This document shows, in pieces, positions 49,932 to 57,748 of a stretch of 64,000 nucleotides of DNA. The notes under the pieces were generated by a model. That model saw only the letters and a list, made by a program, of their open reading frames with translations, did no database searches and was not told the origin of the DNA. Origin of the DNA: Agromyces ramosus (GTDB taxonomy: Bacteria; Actinomycetota; Actinomycetes; Actinomycetales; Microbacteriaceae); the NCBI RefSeq assembly GCF_030817175.1, contig NZ_JAUSYY010000001.1, positions 1,798,001 to 1,862,000 of the forward strand, given 5' to 3'. The translations under genes and the position numbers were made by a program. The number at the start of each line of letters is the position of its first letter. Position 1 is the stretch's first letter.

Positions 49932-50840
49932 GTGATCCGAACTGCGAATGCGCCAGTGAGCTACGGCGTCTTCGGCCTGTCCCGTCCAGATCTCGTCCCA
50001 TTGCCCGACGGCGAGCAACTCGCCGCCTGGGTTGCCGAGGCCGGCTACGAGGGCATCGATCTCGGACCGATCGGCCTCTTCGGCGATCGCGTCGAGCTGC
50101 CGCGCCTCCTCGAACGCCATGGACTCGCCCTCGCCGGTGGTTGGGTCGATTTTCCCTTCGCCGGCACCGACGAGCAGTTCGACCGGGCTCTCGCGGGGTA
50201 CGCGCCAACGCTCGAACTGTTCGCAGCGGCCGGTGCCATCGCCCCCGATCGTGCTCCGAAGCCGACCCTCGCCGACTCCGGCTCGCCCGAGCGATCGGCG
50301 AGCCCCGGTGGTGCGCCCGAGCTCGAGCTCGACGACGCCCGCTGGGCGACCTTCGCCGCACGCGTGCAACGGGTGGCCGACGTCACTCGGGCGGCGGGAC
50401 TCGAGCCCACATTCCACCACCACGCCAGCACCTACGTCGAGACGCCGCGGGAGATCGAGCGGTTCCTCGCCGACACCGACGTCGGCCTCACCTTCGACAC
50501 CGGGCACCTCCTCGTCGGCGGCGGCGACCCGGTCTCCGACTTCCCCCGATGGGCCGACCGCATCAACCACGTGCACCTCAAGGACGCCGACCGTTCGGTG
50601 CTCGCCTCGGCGCGCGACTCGGCCGACCCCATGCGCGACATCTGGGAACGGCGCGTGTTCGTCGCCTTGGGCGAGGGCGACCTCGACGTCGACCGCATCG
50701 TCGACACGATCGTCGACTCGGGCTACGACGGCTGGATCGTCGTCGAGCAAGACGTGATCCTGCAGGACGCCGACGACGTCGCCAGGGCGCGCGCTGACCA
50801 GGTCGCGAACCGCGAGCGACTGCGGCGCTGGTTCGCGTGA
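49932..50840 (+). CDS. Sugar phosphate isomerase/epimerase, IolE-like (AP endonuclease family 2 fold)
   Basis: A 302-residue TIM-barrel protein. AEAGYEGIDLGPIGLFG is the N-terminal motif of inosose dehydratases, and FHHHAST, TFDTGHLLVGGGDP and INHVHLKDAD carry the metal-binding His, Glu and Asp. IolE removes water from scyllo-inosose; related enzymes epimerise sugars. The GTG start has AGAGGA upstream. It is the first gene of the operon and overlaps the Gfo/Idh gene by four bases. Its presence beside iolD/iolB favours an inosose-type substrate. Confidence 0.85.
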   Translation: MIRTANAPVSYGVFGLSRPDLVPLPDGEQLAAWVAEAGYEGIDLGPIGLFGDRVELPRLLERHGLALAGGWVDFPFAGTDEQFDRALAGYAPTLELFAAAGAIAPDRAPKPTLADSGSPERSASPGGAPELELDDARWATFAARVQRVADVTRAAGLEPTFHHHASTYVETPREIERFLADTDVGLTFDTGHLLVGGGDPVSDFPRWADRINHVHLKDADRSVLASARDSADPMRDIWERRVFVALGEGDLDVDRIVDTIVDSGYDGWIVVEQDVILQDADDVARARADQVANRERLRRWFA

Positions 50841-52063
50841 GCGCGGACTCGAGCGCTCGAGAGCGCGTCCGGCTCGCGGTCATCGGCCTCGGCGCGATCA
50901 GCCAGAGCGTGCACCTCCCGCTCATCCGTCGCAACGCCGACCTCGTCGAGCTCACGGCCGTCGTCGACCTCTCTGCTTCACGGGCACGCCAGATCGCCGA
51001 GGCATCCGGTACCGGCGTCATCGCCTTCGACTCGATCGAGGCGATGATCGCCGCTGTCGCCGCCGGCGAGCTCCGCGTCGACGGTGCCGTGCTCGCGACA
51101 TCCGGTTCCCATGCGCCCGACGTCGCGCGGCTGATCGATGCGGGCATTCGCGTGCTCGCCGAGAAGCCGCTCGCCTTCTCGGTCGCAGACATCGACGCAC
51201 TTCGCGAGGTCGCCGCCGCACGGAAGGTGGACCTCGCCGACTGGGTGCGCGTCGGGTACATGAAAGAGCACGACCCCGCGTCGGCCGCCGCGAAGTCGCT
51301 GCTCGAGGGCGTCGAGGTTCGAGCCGTGAGCGTCGAGGTGCTGCATCCGGCCGACGGTGCGCAACTCGCCTTCGCGAACCTCCAGGCGGCACCGACGGAT
51401 GTCCCAGCCGACCTGGTCTCGAGTCTGGTCGCAGCGACCGACGCGACGGTCGCCGCGGCGATCGGGCCCGTACCCGCCCCGCTCCCGAAGCTGTACACGA
51501 ACGTCGTGCTCGGATCGATCGTGCATGACATCGGACTGCTCAGGCATCTCGTCGGCGGCATCGGCACCGTCGACCGTGCCCGTCACTGGGGTCACGAGTT
51601 CCCCGGCTCGCTGAGCCTCGGCGGTCACCTCGCCGAGCGCACCGAGGTTCCGTGGTCGATCGACTGGCATTTCATCCCCCGGTATCCCCAATACCGCGAG
51701 ACAGTGACCTTCCACCACGAAACGGGCACGATCGCCCTCACGTTCGCGGTGCCCTACGTGCTCAACGCTCCGACCGTGCTCACCGTCATCGAGAACGCCG
51801 AACCCCTCGGGGCGCGGCGGTCGGAGACGCGATGGATGCAGGAGGAGGCGTTCGAGCAGGAGCTCCGGTCGTTCGCGGCACTGGCCGCGGGGCATCCGGA
51901 GCCCGGCCCCTCAGTCGACGAGGGGGCCGCCGACATCGTCGTCGGGCAACGGATGCTGCGCACCCTCGCCGACGCGATCGGCTCACCGATCGGCGCATCG
52001 ACGGAGGCCGGAGCCTCCGAAGGTCGACCGGTCGCCGTTCCACCGCACCACGATCACCTATAG
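50837..52063 (+). CDS. Gfo/Idh/MocA-family oxidoreductase
   Basis: A 408-residue NAD(P)-dependent dehydrogenase. LAVIGLGAISQSVHLPLIRR is the cofactor loop, VLAEKPLAF the EKP motif with the catalytic Lys, and YTNVVLGSIVHDIGLLRHL the usual His helix. Members oxidise inositols or sugars. A C-terminal extension of about 40 residues is rich in Ala/Gly. Start by overlap with the upstream stop (GTGA). Together with the IolE-like gene it may be an inositol-type dehydrogenase. Confidence 0.88.
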   Translation: MSADSSARERVRLAVIGLGAISQSVHLPLIRRNADLVELTAVVDLSASRARQIAEASGTGVIAFDSIEAMIAAVAAGELRVDGAVLATSGSHAPDVARLIDAGIRVLAEKPLAFSVADIDALREVAAARKVDLADWVRVGYMKEHDPASAAAKSLLEGVEVRAVSVEVLHPADGAQLAFANLQAAPTDVPADLVSSLVAATDATVAAAIGPVPAPLPKLYTNVVLGSIVHDIGLLRHLVGGIGTVDRARHWGHEFPGSLSLGGHLAERTEVPWSIDWHFIPRYPQYRETVTFHHETGTIALTFAVPYVLNAPTVLTVIENAEPLGARRSETRWMQEEAFEQELRSFAALAAGHPEPGPSVDEGAADIVVGQRMLRTLADAIGSPIGASTEAGASEGRPVAVPPHHDHL

Positions 52064-52115
52064 CTGGACCCCGTCGGCGTCACGCCCGGCGGGTGAATCG
52101 AGAGAGAGGTCGAAG

Positions 52116-53525
52116 ATGATCAACCACAGCAGGCGCAGGACGCTGGCGGCGTTCGCCATCGCAACCGCCGGGGCGCTCGTCTTCGCCGGATGCGCCGGCG
52201 AAGCGCCAGAGGAGACGGAGGAGTCGGGTCCCGTCACCCTCACCATCACGGCCAACGCCATCACCGGTGGCAAGAACGCCGCAGAAGCCGACTGGATCAC
52301 GGACTGGGTCATCCCCGAGTTCGAGGCGGCGATGGAGGAGGACGGCAAGGACGTCACCGTCGAGTTCGAGCCGCAGGGCGTCGACGACGAGAACTACAAG
52401 ACGAAGATCGCGCTCGACCTGCAGTCAGGCGAAGGTGCCGACATCATCGGCATGGACGGCATCTGGGTGGGCGAGTTCGCCGAGGCCGGCTACATCAAGC
52501 CACTCTCCGAGGTCGGCGGCGACGCGGTCGACGACTGGGAGGGCTGGGAGCAGATCCCCGAGGCCGTGCAAGCGGCGCTGTCGTTCGATGACGCACGCTA
52601 TGGCGTGCCCCAGGGCGCCGACGGCCGCGTGCTCTACTTCAACAAGGATCTCTTCGAGCAGGCCGGGCTCCCCGCCGACTGGCAGCCCGAGAGTTGGGAC
52701 GACGTGCTCGACGCCGCTCGCGAGCTGAAGAAGCTCGACGGCGTCACGCCCATCCAACTCAACGCCGGCACGGCGATGGGCGAGGCGACCACGATGCAGG
52801 GCCTGCTGCCGATGCTCGTCGGCACCGGCGAGCAGGTCTACGAAGAGGAGCAGTGGGTCGGCGACACCGACGGCCTGAACGACGTGCTCGACCTCTACAA
52901 GACCATCTACGTCGACGAGGGCCTCGGCGACGCCGTGCTCCAGCAGGAGGCCGCTGGTCGCGACACCTCGTTCCAGCTGTTCGCGTCGAACCAGATCGGC
53001 ATCCTCCTCGAGGGCGACTACTTCTGGCGCAGCGTCATCAACCCCGCCGAGGGTGTCGGCACGGCGCCGATGGCGAACCGTGACGAGGTCGTCGGGTACA
53101 CGAAGATCCCCGCGATGGAGCCGGGCTCCGGCATCAACGGCCAGAACTTCGTGTCGATGTCGGGTGGCACGGGCCGGGTGCTGAACCCGAACAGCGACCA
53201 CCCCGAGGTCGCGTGGGAGCTGCTCGCCTTCATGAACTCCGCCGACGCATACGAGGCACGGAACGCGGGCACGCTCGCCATCACGCCGCGCACCGACGTG
53301 AACGACGAGATGCTGGCCGATGACCCGATGCTCACCTATGTGAGCGAAGAGGTGCTGCCGATCACCGCCTACCGCCCACCGCTCGCCGCCTACCCGCAGG
53401 TGTCGACCGCGCTGCAGCAGGCCACACTCGACGTGGTCTCCGGCATGAGCGTCGCCGATGCGGCATCGGCGTACGCCGACGCCGTGAAGGACATCGCCGG
53501 AGACGACGCGGTCTCGGGCGGCTAA
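52116..53525 (+). CDS. Extracellular sugar-binding lipoprotein (family 1)
   Basis: A 469-residue binding protein. The first 28 residues form a lipoprotein signal ending in FAGC. LTITANAITGGKNAAEADWI and the YFNKDLFEQAGLPADWQPESWDD region (quoted in parts as LYFNKDLFEQAGLP) are typical. AGAGAGGTCG precedes the ATG. It starts the importer cassette binding protein, permease, permease, ATPase, in that order. Confidence 0.93.
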   Translation: MINHSRRRTLAAFAIATAGALVFAGCAGEAPEETEESGPVTLTITANAITGGKNAAEADWITDWVIPEFEAAMEEDGKDVTVEFEPQGVDDENYKTKIALDLQSGEGADIIGMDGIWVGEFAEAGYIKPLSEVGGDAVDDWEGWEQIPEAVQAALSFDDARYGVPQGADGRVLYFNKDLFEQAGLPADWQPESWDDVLDAARELKKLDGVTPIQLNAGTAMGEATTMQGLLPMLVGTGEQVYEEEQWVGDTDGLNDVLDLYKTIYVDEGLGDAVLQQEAAGRDTSFQLFASNQIGILLEGDYFWRSVINPAEGVGTAPMANRDEVVGYTKIPAMEPGSGINGQNFVSMSGGTGRVLNPNSDHPEVAWELLAFMNSADAYEARNAGTLAITPRTDVNDEMLADDPMLTYVSEEVLPITAYRPPLAAYPQVSTALQQATLDVVSGMSVADAASAYADAVKDIAGDDAVSGG

Positions 53526-53528
53526 GTC

Positions 53529-54464
53529 ATGACGACCGGCACCACCACGGCGCCGGCGGGGAGCGCGATCGCTCCCCGCCGGCGGCGGGCCGATGACGTT
53601 GCGGGTCTGGGCACCGCCCGCGCCGGGCTGTTCGTCGCTCCCGCACTCATCATCATCGGGCTGTTCCTGCTCTTCCCGGCCGTCTGGACCATCTGGCTCG
53701 GAATGACGGACTACCGGCTGACGGGGCTCCAGGCCGCGTCGCCCGAGTTCGTCGGGTTCGACAACTACACCGACGCGCTCACCGACCCGTCGTTCTGGAA
53801 CTCGCTCTGGCTGACCCTCATCTTCGTGCTCTTCTCCGGAATCATCGGGCAGACGCTGATCGGGTTCGCGCTCGCGTGGTCGGTGCGCAACATCCACGGC
53901 TGGGCGAAGGCGCTCATCGAAGGCCTCGTGCTCGCGGCATGGGTCATCCCGGCATCCGTCGCGTCATTCCTCTGGCTCGTGCTGCTCGACCGCCGGTCGG
54001 GCACCGTCAACGGGCTGCTCGGCACCGAGGGAACGGCCTGGCTGATCGACCACCCCATGGAGTCGATCATCGTCTTCAACATCTGGGTCGGTACCGCCTT
54101 CTCGATGCAGCTGTTCTCCTCGGCCCTGAGCGCCGTTCCGCCATCGCAGATCGAGAGCGCCAAGATGGTCGGCGCCTCGGGCTGGCAGCAGCTGCGGGAT
54201 GTGATCGTCCCGAACATCAAGGGCCACATCCTCACGAATACGCTGCTCATCACCCTGTGGACCTTCAACACGTTCACGCCGTACCTCGTGACGGCGGGCG
54301 GGCCGAACGGCAAGACGGAGATCCTCTCGGTCTACATCTACGAGACGGCGATCCCCGGTGGCCAGCTCGGCCTCGGCGCGGCGATCTCGCTCATCATGCT
54401 GCTCATCAATCTCGTCATCGCGCTCGGCTACGTGCGCGTCTCGAGGGGACGGAAGAAGCGATGA
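53529..54464 (+). CDS. Sugar ABC transporter permease (MalF type)
   Basis: A 311-residue six-helix permease. LYALFLLFPAVWT-like first helix (IIIGLFLLFPAVWTIWLGM), EAA loop as IESAKMVGASGWQQLRDVIVP and GGPNGKTEILSVYIYETAI. It starts three bases after the binding-protein stop, and the partner permease overlaps by four bases. Confidence 0.93.
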   Translation: MTTGTTTAPAGSAIAPRRRRADDVAGLGTARAGLFVAPALIIIGLFLLFPAVWTIWLGMTDYRLTGLQAASPEFVGFDNYTDALTDPSFWNSLWLTLIFVLFSGIIGQTLIGFALAWSVRNIHGWAKALIEGLVLAAWVIPASVASFLWLVLLDRRSGTVNGLLGTEGTAWLIDHPMESIIVFNIWVGTAFSMQLFSSALSAVPPSQIESAKMVGASGWQQLRDVIVPNIKGHILTNTLLITLWTFNTFTPYLVTAGGPNGKTEILSVYIYETAIPGGQLGLGAAISLIMLLINLVIALGYVRVSRGRKKR

Positions 54465-55351
54465 CCACGACCTCGACTCCACCCTCGACCGAGACCTCCA
54501 CGGCGCACGTGCAGAAGGTCGCCGCGAATGCCACCCTGCGCCACTACCTCTCGCGCGTCGCGTTCGCGATCATCATGACGCTCGTCGGCGTGCTCTTCGC
54601 GCTGCCGATGGTCTGGCTCGTGCTCGCGCCGTTCGATGCGACCCCGTCGCTCACGCTGTCGTGGCCCGACTGGACGCTCGACAACTTCGCGCGCCTGGCT
54701 GAGAACCCGTACGCGTTGCGATCGATCGGCAACTCGCTGCTGCTCGGCATCGGCACGATGATGATCGTCGTGGTGCTCGGCGCCCTGGCCGCCTACGCCA
54801 TGTCGCGCATCCGCATCCCGGGGCGCGACGGCATCCTGTACGGGCTCCTGCTGCTCTCGTCGATCGTGACCGGCACGGCGGCCATGGTGCCGACCTTCCA
54901 GATCATCACACAGCTCGGCCTCATCAACTCCTACACCGGCGTGCTGCTCGTCATGGCCGGCGGCATCCTGCCGACCGTGATCTTCATCCTGAAGGACTTC
55001 ATGGACTCGATCCCGAAGTCGTACGAGGAGTCGGCGCGGTTGTACGGGGCCGGCCCGTTCCGGATCCTCCGCGACGTCGTCGCACCCATCGCGAGGCCCG
55101 GCCTCGCGTTCATCGCGATCTGGACGGTCGTACAGGTGTGGGGCAACTTCCTCGTCCCGTTCATCCTGCTCCGGAGCCCCGACCTGCAACCCGCCGCCGT
55201 CGTGATGTACACCTTCTACACCGAGAGCGGACAGGCCGACCTCCGGTTGATCTCCGCGTTCGCACTGCTGTTCTCCGCCCCCGTCCTCATCATCTACTTC
55301 ATCGTGAACCGTCGATACGGCTTCCGATTCCATGGAGGTATCAAGTCCTGA
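54461..55351 (+). CDS. Carbohydrate ABC transporter permease (MalG type)
   Basis: A 296-residue permease with six helices after a Thr/Ser-rich start. The EAA loop reads YEESARLYGAGPFRILRDVV, with Glu-Glu-Ser instead of Glu-Ala-Ala. The ATG lies in the last four bases of the upstream gene; its stop shares one base with the ATPase start (TGATG). Confidence 0.93.
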   Translation: MTTTSTPPSTETSTAHVQKVAANATLRHYLSRVAFAIIMTLVGVLFALPMVWLVLAPFDATPSLTLSWPDWTLDNFARLAENPYALRSIGNSLLLGIGTMMIVVVLGALAAYAMSRIRIPGRDGILYGLLLLSSIVTGTAAMVPTFQIITQLGLINSYTGVLLVMAGGILPTVIFILKDFMDSIPKSYEESARLYGAGPFRILRDVVAPIARPGLAFIAIWTVVQVWGNFLVPFILLRSPDLQPAAVVMYTFYTESGQADLRLISAFALLFSAPVLIIYFIVNRRYGFRFHGGIKS

Positions 55352-56424
55352 TGGCCGGCATCACCGCCACGCAACTCGTCAAGGAGTACCCCGGAGGGGT
55401 GCGAGGCGTCGACGAGGTCGACGTCGAGATCATCGACGGCGAGTTCTTCGCCCTCCTCGGCCCGTCCGGCTGCGGCAAGACGACGCTCCTCCGCTCCATC
55501 GCCGGCCTCGAGGCGATCACCTCGGGATCGCTCGTCATCGGCGATCGCGACGTCACGAACGCCGAACCGGGGGTGCGCGGGGTCGCGATGGTCTTCCAGG
55601 ACTACGCGCTGTTCCCGCACATGGACGTTGGCGACAACATCGCCTACCCGCTGCGCATCAAGCGCGTGAAGCGCGACGAGCGCCGGAGCACCGCCGAGCG
55701 CGTCGGCGACGGGCTCTCGCTCCACGGGCTCATCGAGCGCCGTCCCGGCCAGCTCTCGGGCGGACAGCAGCAGCGCGTGGCCCTGGCCCGGGCCGTGGCC
55801 ACGCGGCCCGACGTGCTGCTCCTCGACGAGCCGCTCTCGAACCTCGACGCGCGCCTCCGGCTCGAGGCTCGCACGTTCCTGAAAGAGTTGCAGCGCGACC
55901 TCGGCGTCACGACCGTCTTCGTCACCCACGACCAGGCCGAGGCGCTCGCGCTCGCCGACCGCATCGCGGTGATGCGCGCGGGCAAGCTCCAGCAGATCGG
56001 CACCCCCCGCGAGGTCTTCCAGCGACCCAACAACACCTTCGTGGCCGGGTTCATCGGGTCGAACCCGATGAACCTCGTTCCGGCCACCGTCGACGCCGGC
56101 ACGATCGGCATCGACCATGCGCGCGTGCCCGTGCCCGCCGGCACCGAGCAGCTCGTGCGCGATGGGCAGCAGGTCGTCTGGGGCATCCGGCCTGAGTACC
56201 TGAAGTGGGCCTCGACTCAGGAGCCGGGTAGCATCCCCGCCGAGGTGAGCGTGGTCGAGAACCTCGGTGCGAGCGTGCTCATCGCGGTCAACGCCGGCGG
56301 CCACAAGTTCCAGATCGTGGTGCCCGAGGACCGTGAGCCCGCCCCGGGCGACCACGGCTGGATCGTGCCGCAGGCGGCCAAGACCCTCCTCTTCGACGCT
56401 GAATCGACCGAGCGCATCGGTTGA
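55351..56424 (+). CDS. ABC transporter ATP-binding protein (UgpC/MsmX/MsiK type)
   Basis: A 357-residue ATPase. Walker A is GPSGCGKTT, the signature LSGGQQQRVALARA, Walker B VLLLDEPLSNLD, and the switch His is in FVTHDQAEAL. After about residue 235 a TOBE/MalK-type C-terminal domain follows. It is the only CUT1-type ATPase in the window and lies inside one of three importer operons. It energises uptake here and could also serve the two importers that lack an ATPase (inferred). Confidence 0.95.
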   Translation: MAGITATQLVKEYPGGVRGVDEVDVEIIDGEFFALLGPSGCGKTTLLRSIAGLEAITSGSLVIGDRDVTNAEPGVRGVAMVFQDYALFPHMDVGDNIAYPLRIKRVKRDERRSTAERVGDGLSLHGLIERRPGQLSGGQQQRVALARAVATRPDVLLLDEPLSNLDARLRLEARTFLKELQRDLGVTTVFVTHDQAEALALADRIAVMRAGKLQQIGTPREVFQRPNNTFVAGFIGSNPMNLVPATVDAGTIGIDHARVPVPAGTEQLVRDGQQVVWGIRPEYLKWASTQEPGSIPAEVSVVENLGASVLIAVNAGGHKFQIVVPEDREPAPGDHGWIVPQAAKTLLFDAESTERIG

Positions 56425-56428
56425 CGCG

Positions 56429-57685
56429 ATGACGACGATCCGCCGCCGCATTCCCGTCACCGTCGACACGCAGAACGAGCACCGCTTCCTCCTCGTGCCC
56501 TTCGACGTGCCGACGGGGAGCGAATCCCTCGAGGTCGTGATCCGGTTCGACGGCTCGAACGCGGGCATCGACCTCGGTTGCGAGGGGCCCGACGGATGGC
56601 GCGGCTGGTCGGGCGGGGCGCGAACCGAGTACCTCATCCTTGCCGACGACGCGACGCCGGGCTACCTGCCGGGCGCGCCCGAGGCGGGCGAGTGGAACGT
56701 CGTGCTGGGCCTGCACCGCGTTCCTGCCGAGGGGGTCGAGGTCGAGATCGAGATCACGGTGCCTGCCTCGCGCGCGGTGCCGCCGGTTCCGGATGCCGCG
56801 CCGACGACCCGAATCGTGCGCGGGAGCGACCGGATGCTCCCGGCCGAGCCGGGGCTGACCTGGTTCGCCGGTGACTTCCATGCGCACACGATCCACTCCG
56901 ACGGACGTCTGCCGATCGGTGGGCTCGCCGCACTCGGCGTCGCCTCGGGGCTCGACTTCATGGCGGTCACCGACCACAACACCGTGAGTCATCACGCGCA
57001 CCTGCCCGCTGTTGGTGCCGAGCACGGCATCACGCTCCTCCCGGGTCAGGAGGTGACGACGCATCGGGGTCACGCGAACGCCTTCGGCGACATCGGCTGG
57101 ATCGACTTCCGCGAGCCGGCGCAGCACTGGGTCGACGAGGTCGACCGCCGCGGCGGCATCCTGAGCATCAATCACCCGATCTCCGGCGACTGCAGCTGGG
57201 TGCAGCCGCTCGAGCGCCGACCCGCCGCGGTCGAGCTCTGGCATTCGACCTGGTTCGCCGAGCTCATCTCGACCGCGCCCTTCGCCTGGTTCCGCACGTG
57301 GCCGGTCGGCGCGACGCTGCTGGGTGGCAGCGACACGCACATGCTCGAGGAGCCGCAGCGACCGGGAACGCCCACGACCTGGGTCGCCGCCACCGACGAC
57401 TCCGCCGAGGCCATCCTCGACGGCGTTCGCACCGGCCGTACCGCGATCACGGGCAGCGGCAGCTTCGACGGTACGACGCTGCGGCCCGAACTCATGCACG
57501 CCCCAGCGGTCGTCCGCGTCGGCGACGAGGTCGTCGCGGTCGACGCCGAGGGACTCATCCTCATCGACGGGTTGGGCCGGCGTCGGTCCGTGCGGTCGGC
57601 ACGCGAGGCATTCCCGGCCGACCCGGCCGGCGGGCCGTTCCACCTCGTGCTCGCCGACCGCCGCATCATGGCGCTCTGCGCATAG
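56429..57685 (+). CDS. CehA/McbA-family metallohydrolase (PHP domain)
   Basis: A 418-residue protein. Residues 1-130 are a beta-sandwich-like domain (VTVDTQNEHRFLLVPFDVP). From about 145 a PHP phosphoesterase core shows FHAHTIHSDG, VTDHNTVSHHAH, GQEVTTHRGHANAFG, SINHPISGDC and GGSDTH, which together form the di- or trinuclear metal site. Such enzymes hydrolyse phosphoesters or carbamates. It starts four bases after the ATPase stop and precedes the GH38 mannosidase. It has no signal peptide. A phosphate-bearing glycoside would fit its place (inferred). Confidence 0.87.
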   Translation: MTTIRRRIPVTVDTQNEHRFLLVPFDVPTGSESLEVVIRFDGSNAGIDLGCEGPDGWRGWSGGARTEYLILADDATPGYLPGAPEAGEWNVVLGLHRVPAEGVEVEIEITVPASRAVPPVPDAAPTTRIVRGSDRMLPAEPGLTWFAGDFHAHTIHSDGRLPIGGLAALGVASGLDFMAVTDHNTVSHHAHLPAVGAEHGITLLPGQEVTTHRGHANAFGDIGWIDFREPAQHWVDEVDRRGGILSINHPISGDCSWVQPLERRPAAVELWHSTWFAELISTAPFAWFRTWPVGATLLGGSDTHMLEEPQRPGTPTTWVAATDDSAEAILDGVRTGRTAITGSGSFDGTTLRPELMHAPAVVRVGDEVVAVDAEGLILIDGLGRRRSVRSAREAFPADPAGGPFHLVLADRRIMALCA

Positions 57686-57748
57686 ACACCGACCATCACG
57701 ACCGAACATCGAACACCGAACCGCCGAACCACCCGCTTTGGAGTGACC

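Noticed and set aside
57693..57732. Several CGAAC repeats between the PHP and GH38 genes
   Set aside because: Irregular spacing and only four copies; chance repeat in a 63-base gap is likely.
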